5,504 nt of DNA from the NCBI GenBank assembly GCA_002319885.1, contig DCFT01000198.1:1-5504 (forward strand), read 5' to 3'. This document shows, piece after piece, positions 1-5,504 of this stretch. Each line of letters opens with the position of its first letter. The first letter of the stretch is position 1. Source of the DNA: Bacteroidales bacterium UBA1797 (GTDB lineage Bacteria; Bacteroidota; Bacteroidia; Bacteroidales; VadinHA17). A model generated the notes under the pieces. That model was not told the origin of the DNA. It saw only the letters and a program-made list of their open reading frames with translations, and did no database searches. Made by a program: the position numbers and the translations under genes.

Positions 1-624
1 CTTAAAACCGGAAAGTATAAAGGAAGACTTGTTATTCCATGTGATAACAGTTATGATGATCCTGACAGCAAACTGAGGAGCGGCCCTTATGGATACGGTT
101 CTCATGTGCTGTTATCGGATGATCATGGCAAAACATGGAGAATGGGCCAGCTTATCAAACCCGGTTGTAATGAATGCCAGGTAGCAGAGCTTAGCGACGG
201 CAAACTGATAATGAATATGCGCTCCTATAACAACAAATCGTGCAGGGCCATTTCATTAAGCAGCGACGGAGGAGAAACCTGGTCAGAAATTCAGAACGAT
301 TTTCAGCTCGTGGAGTCAATATGCCAGGCCAGTATCCTTTCGTACGGGGACTTCAGGGGGAAAAATATGATCCTGTTTTCAAATCCTGCCGTACCATCGG
401 ACCGGACACATATGACTATAAAAACCAGTTTTGATGACTGCAAAAGCTGGAGTAACAGCAAGTTGATTTTTGAGGGCCCTTCAGCCTATTCCTGCCTGAC
501 AAAACTGAAAAACAACGATATTGCCATCTTTTTTGAATGCGGAATGAAATCTGCCTATGAAACACTGAGGTTCATCAGCTTTCACCCAAAAGAACTCTTT
601 CAGCCTGGTAAGCTTGTGCAATAG
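1..624 (+). CDS. Sialidase family protein (BNR/Asp-box beta-propeller), C-terminal part, 5' end outside window
   Basis: The frame is open from base 1 to the TAG at 622-624 (207 codons), so the true start lies upstream; the internal ATG at 106 is not the start. Asp-boxes are SDDHGKTW (about 118-141), SSDGGETW and a degenerate SFDDCKSW in which Gly is Cys. GH33-like catalytic residues can be placed by motif: Glu in NECQ (172-174), Arg in NMRSY (220-222), a third Arg in SDRTHM (403-405), the Tyr nucleophile in SAYS (487-489) and its partner Glu in FFE (535-537). The Glu-to-Arg, Arg-to-Tyr and Tyr-to-Glu spacings (16, 28, 16 residues) equal those in the complete sialidase at 3454-4710. Alignment to that gene suggests about the first 160-170 residues are missing, including signal peptide, first triad Arg and acid/base Asp. 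It probably hydrolyses terminal sialic acids or related sugars outside the cytoplasm; exact substrate unknown. A gap of 41 bp separates it from the next gene. Confidence 0.9.
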   Translation, partial: LKTGKYKGRLVIPCDNSYDDPDSKLRSGPYGYGSHVLLSDDHGKTWRMGQLIKPGCNECQVAELSDGKLIMNMRSYNNKSCRAISLSSDGGETWSEIQNDFQLVESICQASILSYGDFRGKNMILFSNPAVPSDRTHMTIKTSFDDCKSWSNSKLIFEGPSAYSCLTKLKNNDIAIFFECGMKSAYETLRFISFHPKELFQPGKLVQ

Positions 625-665
625 CCTGTCAGAACCAAACATTGATAACTGTAAATACTCATTTT

Positions 666-1418
666 ATGGAAAATAAATTACCTCATTCTGAATTGCTTGA
701 GTTAAAACGTTGGAACACACCCAGCATTTACAACGGTTGGGAACAGATTACAATACATGATGCAGGTCATGAAGGATTTAACCTCGAACCTGTTAAGGAT
801 TATATGCCGCATATGGGTCCGATGGTGGGATATGCCGTTACGGTAGTGATAGAACCCGGGAATCCTGCCCATCATAATGCTAATCCTGATGGCTGGGCCC
901 GTTATCGTGAATATATGGCATCCGTACCTGGTCCCAAGATAGTGATTGTGCAGGATCTCGATAAGCCGGTGATGTATGGCGCTTTCTGGGGAGAAGTGAA
1001 CAGTAATATCCACAAAGCATTAGGCTGTATTGGCTCTATTACCGACGGCGCAATCCGTGATACTGACGAGATGAATAACGCCGGTTTCAAAGCCCTGGCA
1101 CGAGGCACATGTGTTGGTCATGCATTTAATTTTCCTGTAAGGTGGAACTGTGAAGTGGAAGTATTCGGAAGAAAGGTTAAGCCCGGACAGCTCATTCATG
1201 CAGACAAGCATGGTTTCCTGGTAATTCCCGACGAAGACCAGGAAAAACTGCTTGAAGCTGTTCGCTTTATGGACTCGAACGAATGCAAGACACTGATTCC
1301 GGCAGCACGGAATGCCTGGGGAAAAAATCCGGAATCTATTCTAACCGGATTTAATAAAGCAAATTCTGAATTCAGTAAGGCTGTAATTGAAAAATTTGGT
1401 AAAAAAGGGGAATGGTAA
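666..1418 (+). CDS. RraA-like / 4-hydroxy-4-methyl-2-oxoglutarate aldolase family protein
   Basis: A 250-residue cytoplasmic protein with no signal peptide or membrane segment. The core of the RraA/HMG-aldolase family is visible: PHMGPMVGYAVTV (about 48-60), a GAFWGE loop with Glu110, then GCIGSITDGAIRD (about 120-132) with Arg131-Asp132, followed by GFKALARG. In characterised HMG/CHA aldolases an acidic residue about 21 positions before the RD pair, together with the RD pair, serves metal and pyruvate binding; Glu110 and Arg131-Asp132 have that spacing. Known family activities are divalent-metal-dependent retro-aldol cleavage of 4-hydroxy-4-methyl-2-oxoglutarate and oxaloacetate decarboxylation, but many members have other or unknown substrates, and RraA itself is an RNase E inhibitor without aldolase function. 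The ATG at 666 is preferred; a TTG at 642 would add 8 residues and no clear Shine-Dalgarno decides. The stop is 10 bp before the next start, suggesting co-transcription. Substrate here is unknown; a keto-acid from the sugar released by the neighbouring sialidases is an inference. Confidence 0.85.
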   Translation: MENKLPHSELLELKRWNTPSIYNGWEQITIHDAGHEGFNLEPVKDYMPHMGPMVGYAVTVVIEPGNPAHHNANPDGWARYREYMASVPGPKIVIVQDLDKPVMYGAFWGEVNSNIHKALGCIGSITDGAIRDTDEMNNAGFKALARGTCVGHAFNFPVRWNCEVEVFGRKVKPGQLIHADKHGFLVIPDEDQEKLLEAVRFMDSNECKTLIPAARNAWGKNPESILTGFNKANSEFSKAVIEKFGKKGEW

Positions 1419-1428
1419 TATTAGATTT

Positions 1429-2580
1429 ATGAAAAAAATACAATTTATTGGAATTCTTGCACTTATTCTGTCAATATTCCAACCCGTCAATGCGCAAAAA
1501 GATTACAAAGGCGATGTTACAGATATTGTAACAGTTGATACTCTGAGTAAAAACAGTCCCTATTCCAGGATATGGCAACCATATATATCCAAATGGGATG
1601 ATAAGACATATATAATTGCGTATGGCAAAAACCTGTCAGGGAAATCAGATATGGGTGATATTGTCTGCTCCGTAAGTAAGGACAAAGGTAAAACCTGGGG
1701 TGTTCCTGTAACAATCTTTAATTCCCAGGTAATGAGCGGAACAGTCAGGTACGCCTATGCAAATGCTGTGTTGTATAAGGATCCTGAACAGGACATTGTA
1801 TGGTGTTTCGCAATGCGATGTCCTCATTACTATCCGAACAGTGAGGAAGGTGAGATTTGTGCAGCATATTCGGGTGATGGAGGACTTACCTGGTACCAGG
1901 CAGAACTGATAAACGAATTTCATTCCCCGGCTATCATTGTTGCAGGAATACAAAAAGTGAAGGATAAAAAGGGCACACGATATTTGCTTCCTGCACACAG
2001 AAATACCTTACATGCCGATCCTTTGGGAGATCGTATGCAATTTGTTTTAGAAAGCCGTGATCTGTTGCATTGGAGAATTGCAGGTTACGTTCCGCAGCCG
2101 GAACCTAAAATATTCATGCACGAAGGGAATATTGCAGAATGGTCTGATCCGGGAGAACTTAAGATGATTACCCGTACAGCTACATATGAAGATTATAAGC
2201 AGCTTAATCCTCCGGTTGCATATTCTTCTGTCAGTACCGACGGCGGAAGAACCTGGAGTACAGGAAAACCTGAACCCCTTCTTTATAATTCAGTGTCAAA
2301 GGCATTTTTTGGAAAAGACAGCCTGGGAAATCACATCTATGTATATTCATCCGGTCCTGCCTGGGAAAGAGAAGAATTATGGTACAAGATAAAACAACCC
2401 GGGAAAGAATGGTCCGAACCGAAGCTTTTCTATTTTGACAATAACAGGAATAGCTATCCGACTCTCACAGAAGACATAGCAGGAGACTGGCTATGTACAT
2501 GGGATAGTTCAAACGATCCGAAAACTGCAAGAACTGCTATTCGATTCGGAAGAATCAGTGTCAAAAAAAATATAAAATAA
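1429..2580 (+). CDS. Secreted divergent sialidase-fold glycosidase (BNR/Asp-box family)
   Basis: A 383-residue protein starting at the ATG of MKKIQFIGIL. A TTG at 1387 would put 14 residues ahead of a normal signal peptide and is unlikely. The signal peptide spans about residues 1-22 (Lys-Lys, hydrophobic core, cleavage NA/QKD), with no lipobox Cys, so export to the periplasm or beyond is expected. Asp-boxes are SKDKGKTW (83-90), SGDGGLTW (148-155) and STDGGRTW (269-276). Sialidase positions can be matched: Arg47 in YSRIW, Asp74 in KSDMGD (candidate acid/base), Glu232 in HEGN, Arg249 in MITRT, Arg314 in AWERE, Tyr343 in NSYP. The position 16 residues after the Tyr, normally Glu, is Asp359. 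Overall similarity to the other two sialidases is low, so the sugar cleaved may not be Neu5Ac; Kdn, Kdo-like or another acidic sugar is possible, as is a different reaction on the same fold. Gaps of 10 bp upstream and 25 bp downstream place it inside the operon. Confidence 0.85.
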   Translation: MKKIQFIGILALILSIFQPVNAQKDYKGDVTDIVTVDTLSKNSPYSRIWQPYISKWDDKTYIIAYGKNLSGKSDMGDIVCSVSKDKGKTWGVPVTIFNSQVMSGTVRYAYANAVLYKDPEQDIVWCFAMRCPHYYPNSEEGEICAAYSGDGGLTWYQAELINEFHSPAIIVAGIQKVKDKKGTRYLLPAHRNTLHADPLGDRMQFVLESRDLLHWRIAGYVPQPEPKIFMHEGNIAEWSDPGELKMITRTATYEDYKQLNPPVAYSSVSTDGGRTWSTGKPEPLLYNSVSKAFFGKDSLGNHIYVYSSGPAWEREELWYKIKQPGKEWSEPKLFYFDNNRNSYPTLTEDIAGDWLCTWDSSNDPKTARTAIRFGRISVKKNIK

Positions 2581-2605
2581 ATTCTAAAGAAATATTAAGC
2601 CCCCG

Positions 2606-3427
2606 ATGAAAGATATTGAATTTGTTAAGGCATTGAGATCAGGGAGACATGTTTTCGGAACATTGATAATTTCAGCGGCTCCGAAATGGCCCGGGGTGGT
2701 CGCTACCCTCGGTTTGGATTTTGTATTTATCGATACGGAGCATATTGCACTCGACAGAAGTCAGGTGAGTCAGATGTGTAACAGTTACCGGGGTCTTGGA
2801 CTTACTCCCGTGGTCAGAATTCCCTCTCCCGATCCCTATGAAGCCTGCATGGCTCTTGATGGAGGTGCCTCCGGGATTATAGCTCCGTATGTGGAAACCC
2901 CTGATCAGGTGAGGAAACTCGTTGGTGCAGTTAAGTATAAACCTCTTAAAGGAGCAAGACTTCAGCAACTACTTGAAAATACCAAAACAACTGAAACGGA
3001 ACTTCTAAAATATCTGGATAAAAATAATTCCGGAAACGCATTGATCGTCAACATTGAAAGTGTCCCGGCAATGGATGCTTTGGATGAAATTCTCGCTGTT
3101 GACGGACTCGATGCCATTCTTATCGGTCCGCACGATCTCTCATGCAGTTTAGGCATTCCTGAGCAATACGATAATCCGGAATTTCATAAAGCAGTTGAAT
3201 ATATAATAACAAAGGCCAGATCAAAAAACATCGGTGCCGGAATTCATGTAACCTATCCATCGGGCTTTGAGAAAGAAATAGAATGGGCCCAACAAGGTGC
3301 CAATCTTATATTACACAGTGCTGATATTATCGCTTTTCAATTCAGTATGAGCAGAGAAATAACTGCAATAAAAGAGGCATTAAGTACACGGAAGGAAGGA
3401 CCTCCTTTGAAGAATACTAATATTTGA
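2606..3427 (+). CDS. HpcH/HpaI-type class II (metal-dependent) pyruvate aldolase family protein
   Basis: A 273-residue cytoplasmic TIM-barrel protein of roughly normal family length. Positions match those known from HpaI (4-hydroxy-2-oxoheptane-1,7-dioate aldolase): catalytic His46 in IDTEH, pyruvate-binding Arg71 in VVRIP, and metal ligands Glu151 in NIES and Asp177 in GPHDLS, the last two 26 residues apart as in HpaI. The barrel strand GGASGIIAPYVET (86-98) is also typical. The family cleaves 4-hydroxy-2-oxo acids to pyruvate (or a related oxoacid) plus an aldehyde. The usual GxRG substrate loop is replaced by KGARLQQ (115-121) followed by a helix-like charged stretch, which marks a subfamily different from HpaI itself. 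The start ATG has no strong Shine-Dalgarno, which is common in Bacteroidota. Lying between two sialidase genes, it could cleave a 2-keto-3-deoxy acid derived from the released sugar; this is inference. A citramalyl-CoA or citrate-lyase-beta-like role is less likely because the HpaI-type IDTEH and VVRIP motifs are both present. Confidence 0.9.
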   Translation: MKDIEFVKALRSGRHVFGTLIISAAPKWPGVVATLGLDFVFIDTEHIALDRSQVSQMCNSYRGLGLTPVVRIPSPDPYEACMALDGGASGIIAPYVETPDQVRKLVGAVKYKPLKGARLQQLLENTKTTETELLKYLDKNNSGNALIVNIESVPAMDALDEILAVDGLDAILIGPHDLSCSLGIPEQYDNPEFHKAVEYIITKARSKNIGAGIHVTYPSGFEKEIEWAQQGANLILHSADIIAFQFSMSREITAIKEALSTRKEGPPLKNTNI

Positions 3428-3453
3428 TCATAACCACAAATAATTCATTACCT

Positions 3454-4710
3454 ATGAAAAACAAAATGAAAATTATTCTGGTCGGTTTATTCACAATGTT
3501 TATGATGACCGGTTTTTCTCAGTCAGAAGGTTTTTACAGATCCCAAAAACTTTTTGAAGCTGGCAATAATGGTTATTATACCTACCGGATTGCCTCACTC
3601 GTCGCAACAAAAAAAGGAACTCTTTTAGCTTTCTGTGCAGCACGCAAAGGAAAAGGAGGAGACTGGGATCCCATCAATATTGCGATGAGACGAAGCACTG
3701 ACGGCGGAAAAACCTGGGATGAAATGAAAATAATGGTAAGCAAAGACACCCTGCCATGTGACAATGCAACACCAATTGTGGATTATCAGACCGGGGATGT
3801 GCATCTGCTTTATCAGATCAATTATGCGAAATGTTACTATATAAAATCGACTGACGACGGTAAATCCTGGTCTGATCCGGTTGATATTACTTCAACGATA
3901 GATGCATTTAAGAAAGACTATCCATGGGTTGTACTGGCACCGGGACCAGGTCATGGAATCCAGCTGACCAGCGGACGACTTTTAGTGCCCTTCTGGCTAT
4001 CAAATGGAGGTGGAAATGAATTTGGCCCGAACCACAGAGGGCATCGTCCGTCACTTGTGGTGTCAGCGTATAGCGATGATCACGGAAAGTCCTGGAAAGC
4101 AGGCGATATTGCTGTCCCTGACAATGATACTACTGTTATCCCGAATGAAACCTGTTGTATTCAACTTGCAGACGGCAGGGTACTCTTTAATTCCAGAAAT
4201 GAATCTATAAATTACAGGCGTTTGTTCACATTCAGTAACGATGGAGCCACCAATTGGTCAAGACCAGTCTTTGCTGATGCTTTTTTTGAACCGATATGTT
4301 TTGCCAGTATGTGCCGTTATAGTATTAAGCCTTATCAGTCAAAAAACAGGATCCTGTTTTGCAATCCTGACAGCAGACAAGACCCCTGGGTTGCAGAAAA
4401 ACCATCAACACCCCGTTCAGCAAGAAACCGGCATCGTAATAATCTTACGGTAAGAATGAGTTATGATGAAGGAGTGACCTGGCCGGTTACAAAAGTTATT
4501 GATCGTGGTATAGCCGGCTATTCCGATCTTGCCGTTACTCCCGATGGGATCATCCACTGTCTCTATGAAGGAGGCTCGATTACAGGGACAGGCGGTAACC
4601 AATATAAAAACACCTTTATGTCTATCGTCTCATTTGACCTTAAATGGCTGACCAACGGGAAAGATCAACCTGATAAAAAAGATAAACCGCTAAATGATTT
4701 TATCAGATAA
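3454..4710 (+). CDS. Secreted exo-alpha-sialidase (neuraminidase), GH33-like
   Basis: A 418-residue protein that removes terminal alpha-linked sialic acids from glycans. The start is the ATG of MKNKMKII; a TTG at 3424 overlapping the previous stop would only add 10 residues before the signal peptide, and an ATG at 3466 is also possible. The signal peptide covers about residues 1-22 (cleavage near GFS/QSE). The active site can be read in order: Arg45 in YRIAS, acid/base Asp70 in GGDWD, Glu232 in PNET, Arg248 in NSRNE, Arg328 in HRNNLTV, Tyr nucleophile Tyr356 in GYSDL and Glu372 in LYEGG. Asp-boxes are STDGGKTW (81-88), STDDGKSW (132-139), SDDHGKSW (207-214), the degenerate SNDGATNW (261-268) and SYDEGVTW (336-343), as expected for a six-bladed propeller. 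No lectin or other extra domain is seen; the C-terminus is a short charged tail rich in Lys and Asp. The Glu usually found in the FxExR motif before the acid/base Asp is Ala62. Closest in-window relative is the partial gene at 1-624. Confidence 0.93.
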   Translation: MKNKMKIILVGLFTMFMMTGFSQSEGFYRSQKLFEAGNNGYYTYRIASLVATKKGTLLAFCAARKGKGGDWDPINIAMRRSTDGGKTWDEMKIMVSKDTLPCDNATPIVDYQTGDVHLLYQINYAKCYYIKSTDDGKSWSDPVDITSTIDAFKKDYPWVVLAPGPGHGIQLTSGRLLVPFWLSNGGGNEFGPNHRGHRPSLVVSAYSDDHGKSWKAGDIAVPDNDTTVIPNETCCIQLADGRVLFNSRNESINYRRLFTFSNDGATNWSRPVFADAFFEPICFASMCRYSIKPYQSKNRILFCNPDSRQDPWVAEKPSTPRSARNRHRNNLTVRMSYDEGVTWPVTKVIDRGIAGYSDLAVTPDGIIHCLYEGGSITGTGGNQYKNTFMSIVSFDLKWLTNGKDQPDKKDKPLNDFIR

Positions 4711-4767
4711 GATCCTATCTGTCAAGCTCTTTCCCAAAATATCAGAGGTGATATAAAATAATCAGAA
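4711..4767 (+). other. Intergenic spacer, longest gap in the cluster
   Basis: This 57-bp gap precedes the URO-D-like gene. It holds no Bacteroidota-type promoter (no TAnnTTTG or upstream TTTG) and no GC-rich hairpin with a T-run. An AGAGGTG near 4744-4750 resembles a Shine-Dalgarno but sits about 17 bp from the ATG, too far for normal use. The spacer is therefore compatible with read-through transcription from the sialidase gene. Confidence 0.5.
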
Positions 4768-5504
4768 ATGCAAAATTCCTTCAGGTTAACAGAAGCATTT
4801 ATCAACGGTCAGGAAATATGGAGAATTCCCATTTACGATCTCTTGCGTAACGATGCCGTAACCGGCTATTTCGGCGGTGAAACGGTTAACCCGGAAAATG
4901 GCAGAAGAGTTGTTTTTAGCGCATATGAACCGGCGATCGATTCAACCCGTCCCCTTGTCCGTACACCAAACGAAGAAAAAACAATTAAACTGGAAGATGG
5001 ACGTGAGCAGCGTTTTTTTCGCTGGACTGTCTGGACAAGCTATAAGCGGTATCAAAATGAAGAGATTTACAAAAAAGAAAAGGAAAAGCTTATAAAAGAT
5101 TTTGTATTCTGGAGTACTGAAAAACAAAAAGCACTGGATCTCCAGTTATATCAACACCGGGAAGAGAATAGAGATCTTGGGGATATTTATTATTTCCCGG
5201 TTGGTCCCTGTAACTGGCTTACCCGCATTTATGATGAAGTAGGACTGGAAGATTTCTCCCTTTACTGGGCCTACTATCCCGAGTTGATCGATCAGATACT
5301 GGAGTGTCATGCAATGGAAACCATAGCATGGGCAGAACATTTACCTGCGGATTTTGAATATAATGGAGTTTTTCTTGCAGATGATATTGCATTCAATAAC
5401 GGACCCCTTTTGCCTGTCGATTGGTTCAATAAAAGCTACTTTCACCGGTTAAAAAGGATCTGTGATGCTTTCCATAAAAGAAATATCAGGGTCCTTTTTC
5501 ATTC
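4768..5504 (+). CDS. Uroporphyrinogen decarboxylase-like (URO-D/MtaA-type) family protein, 3' end outside window
   Basis: The frame runs from the ATG at 4768, just after an in-frame TAA at 4759-4761, to the window edge without a stop: 245 complete codons. No signal peptide is seen, so it is probably cytoplasmic. The N-terminus carries the family's WRIPIYD opening (about 18-24), then LLRNDAV and FGGE. The barrel portion shows GPCNWLTRIYDEVGLEDF (about 147-164), LADDIAFNNGP (about 203-213) and the RICDAFHKRNIRVLFHS block at the right edge, all typical of URO-D-superfamily proteins outside haem synthesis. That superfamily includes uroporphyrinogen III decarboxylase and the corrinoid-linked methyltransferases MtaA and CmuA. 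The opening lacks the usual haem-pathway HemE features, so the haem role is unlikely. The zinc-binding His/Cys residues that would argue for methyl transfer would lie beyond the window. Homologues of this type are often found beside carbohydrate-degradation genes, but their substrate is not established. Its place in the operon suggests a role in processing the same sugar (inference). Confidence 0.85.
   Translation, partial: MQNSFRLTEAFINGQEIWRIPIYDLLRNDAVTGYFGGETVNPENGRRVVFSAYEPAIDSTRPLVRTPNEEKTIKLEDGREQRFFRWTVWTSYKRYQNEEIYKKEKEKLIKDFVFWSTEKQKALDLQLYQHREENRDLGDIYYFPVGPCNWLTRIYDEVGLEDFSLYWAYYPELIDQILECHAMETIAWAEHLPADFEYNGVFLADDIAFNNGPLLPVDWFNKSYFHRLKRICDAFHKRNIRVLFH

Noticed and set aside
642..665. 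TTG start at 642 for the RraA-like gene, and TTGATA there as a -35-like box
   Set aside because: The ATG at 666 gives a normal family N-terminus, and no -10 or Bacteroidota TAnnTTTG element follows at proper spacing.
702..1211. Overlapping minus-strand open frames inside the RraA-like gene
   Set aside because: They lie opposite a gene with strong family motifs and have no recognisable domains; they are shadow frames.
2563..2570. Run of eight A near the end of the divergent sialidase gene, a possible slippage site
   Set aside because: It lies a few codons before the stop, so slippage would change only the last residues; A-rich ends are common in this AT-rich DNA.
3424..3427. TTGA overlap between the HpaI-like stop and a TTG start for the sialidase
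   Set aside because: Starting there would put 10 polar residues before the signal peptide; the ATG at 3454 gives a standard signal sequence.
4704..4721. Perfect 6-bp inverted repeat CAGATA/TATCTG around the stop of the sialidase gene, 6-nt loop
   Set aside because: The stem is short and AT-rich and no T-run follows, so it does not qualify as an intrinsic terminator; a match this size is expected by chance.
4877..5340. Small open frames on both strands within the URO-D-like region
   Set aside because: The 4768-5504 frame carries clear URO-D motifs throughout; the short frames are low-complexity Lys- or Phe-rich shadows.

Overview
The window is a single-strand gene cluster of six co-directional (+) coding regions with gaps of only 10 to 57 bp. 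It reads as part of one operon for uptake and breakdown of an acidic sugar, probably a sialic acid or related 2-keto-3-deoxy sugar. A member of the Bacteroidota (possibly a marine or anaerobic relative of the Bacteroidales/Marinilabiliales) is the best guess. The reasons are moderate GC by eye, A-rich leaders without clear Shine-Dalgarno sites, secreted enzymes whose signal peptides end just before Gln, and this gene mix. No rRNA or other phylogenetic marker is present, so the assignment is soft.

Layout: (1) 1-624, the C-terminal part of a sialidase-family beta-propeller, cut by the left edge. (2) 666-1418, an RraA-like / HMG-aldolase-family protein. (3) 1429-2580, a secreted, divergent sialidase-fold protein. 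(4) 2606-3427, an HpcH/HpaI-type class II aldolase. (5) 3454-4710, a secreted exo-alpha-sialidase (GH33-like) with a complete predicted active site. (6) 4768 to beyond 5504, the N-terminal part of a uroporphyrinogen-decarboxylase-like (URO-D/MtaA-like) protein, cut by the right edge.

Proposed logic (inference): at least two and probably three exported sialidase-fold glycosidases release an acidic sugar outside the cytoplasmic membrane. Two cytoplasmic enzymes of unrelated folds, both from families that do metal-dependent pyruvate/2-oxoacid aldol chemistry, would then process a keto-acid intermediate. No NanA-type lyase, NanE, NanK, transporter, SusC/SusD pair or regulator lies in the window. 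The URO-D-like protein is the least explained member.

No tRNA, rRNA, CRISPR, insertion sequence, convincing promoter or intrinsic terminator was found. No stretch over 300 bp lacks a gene.
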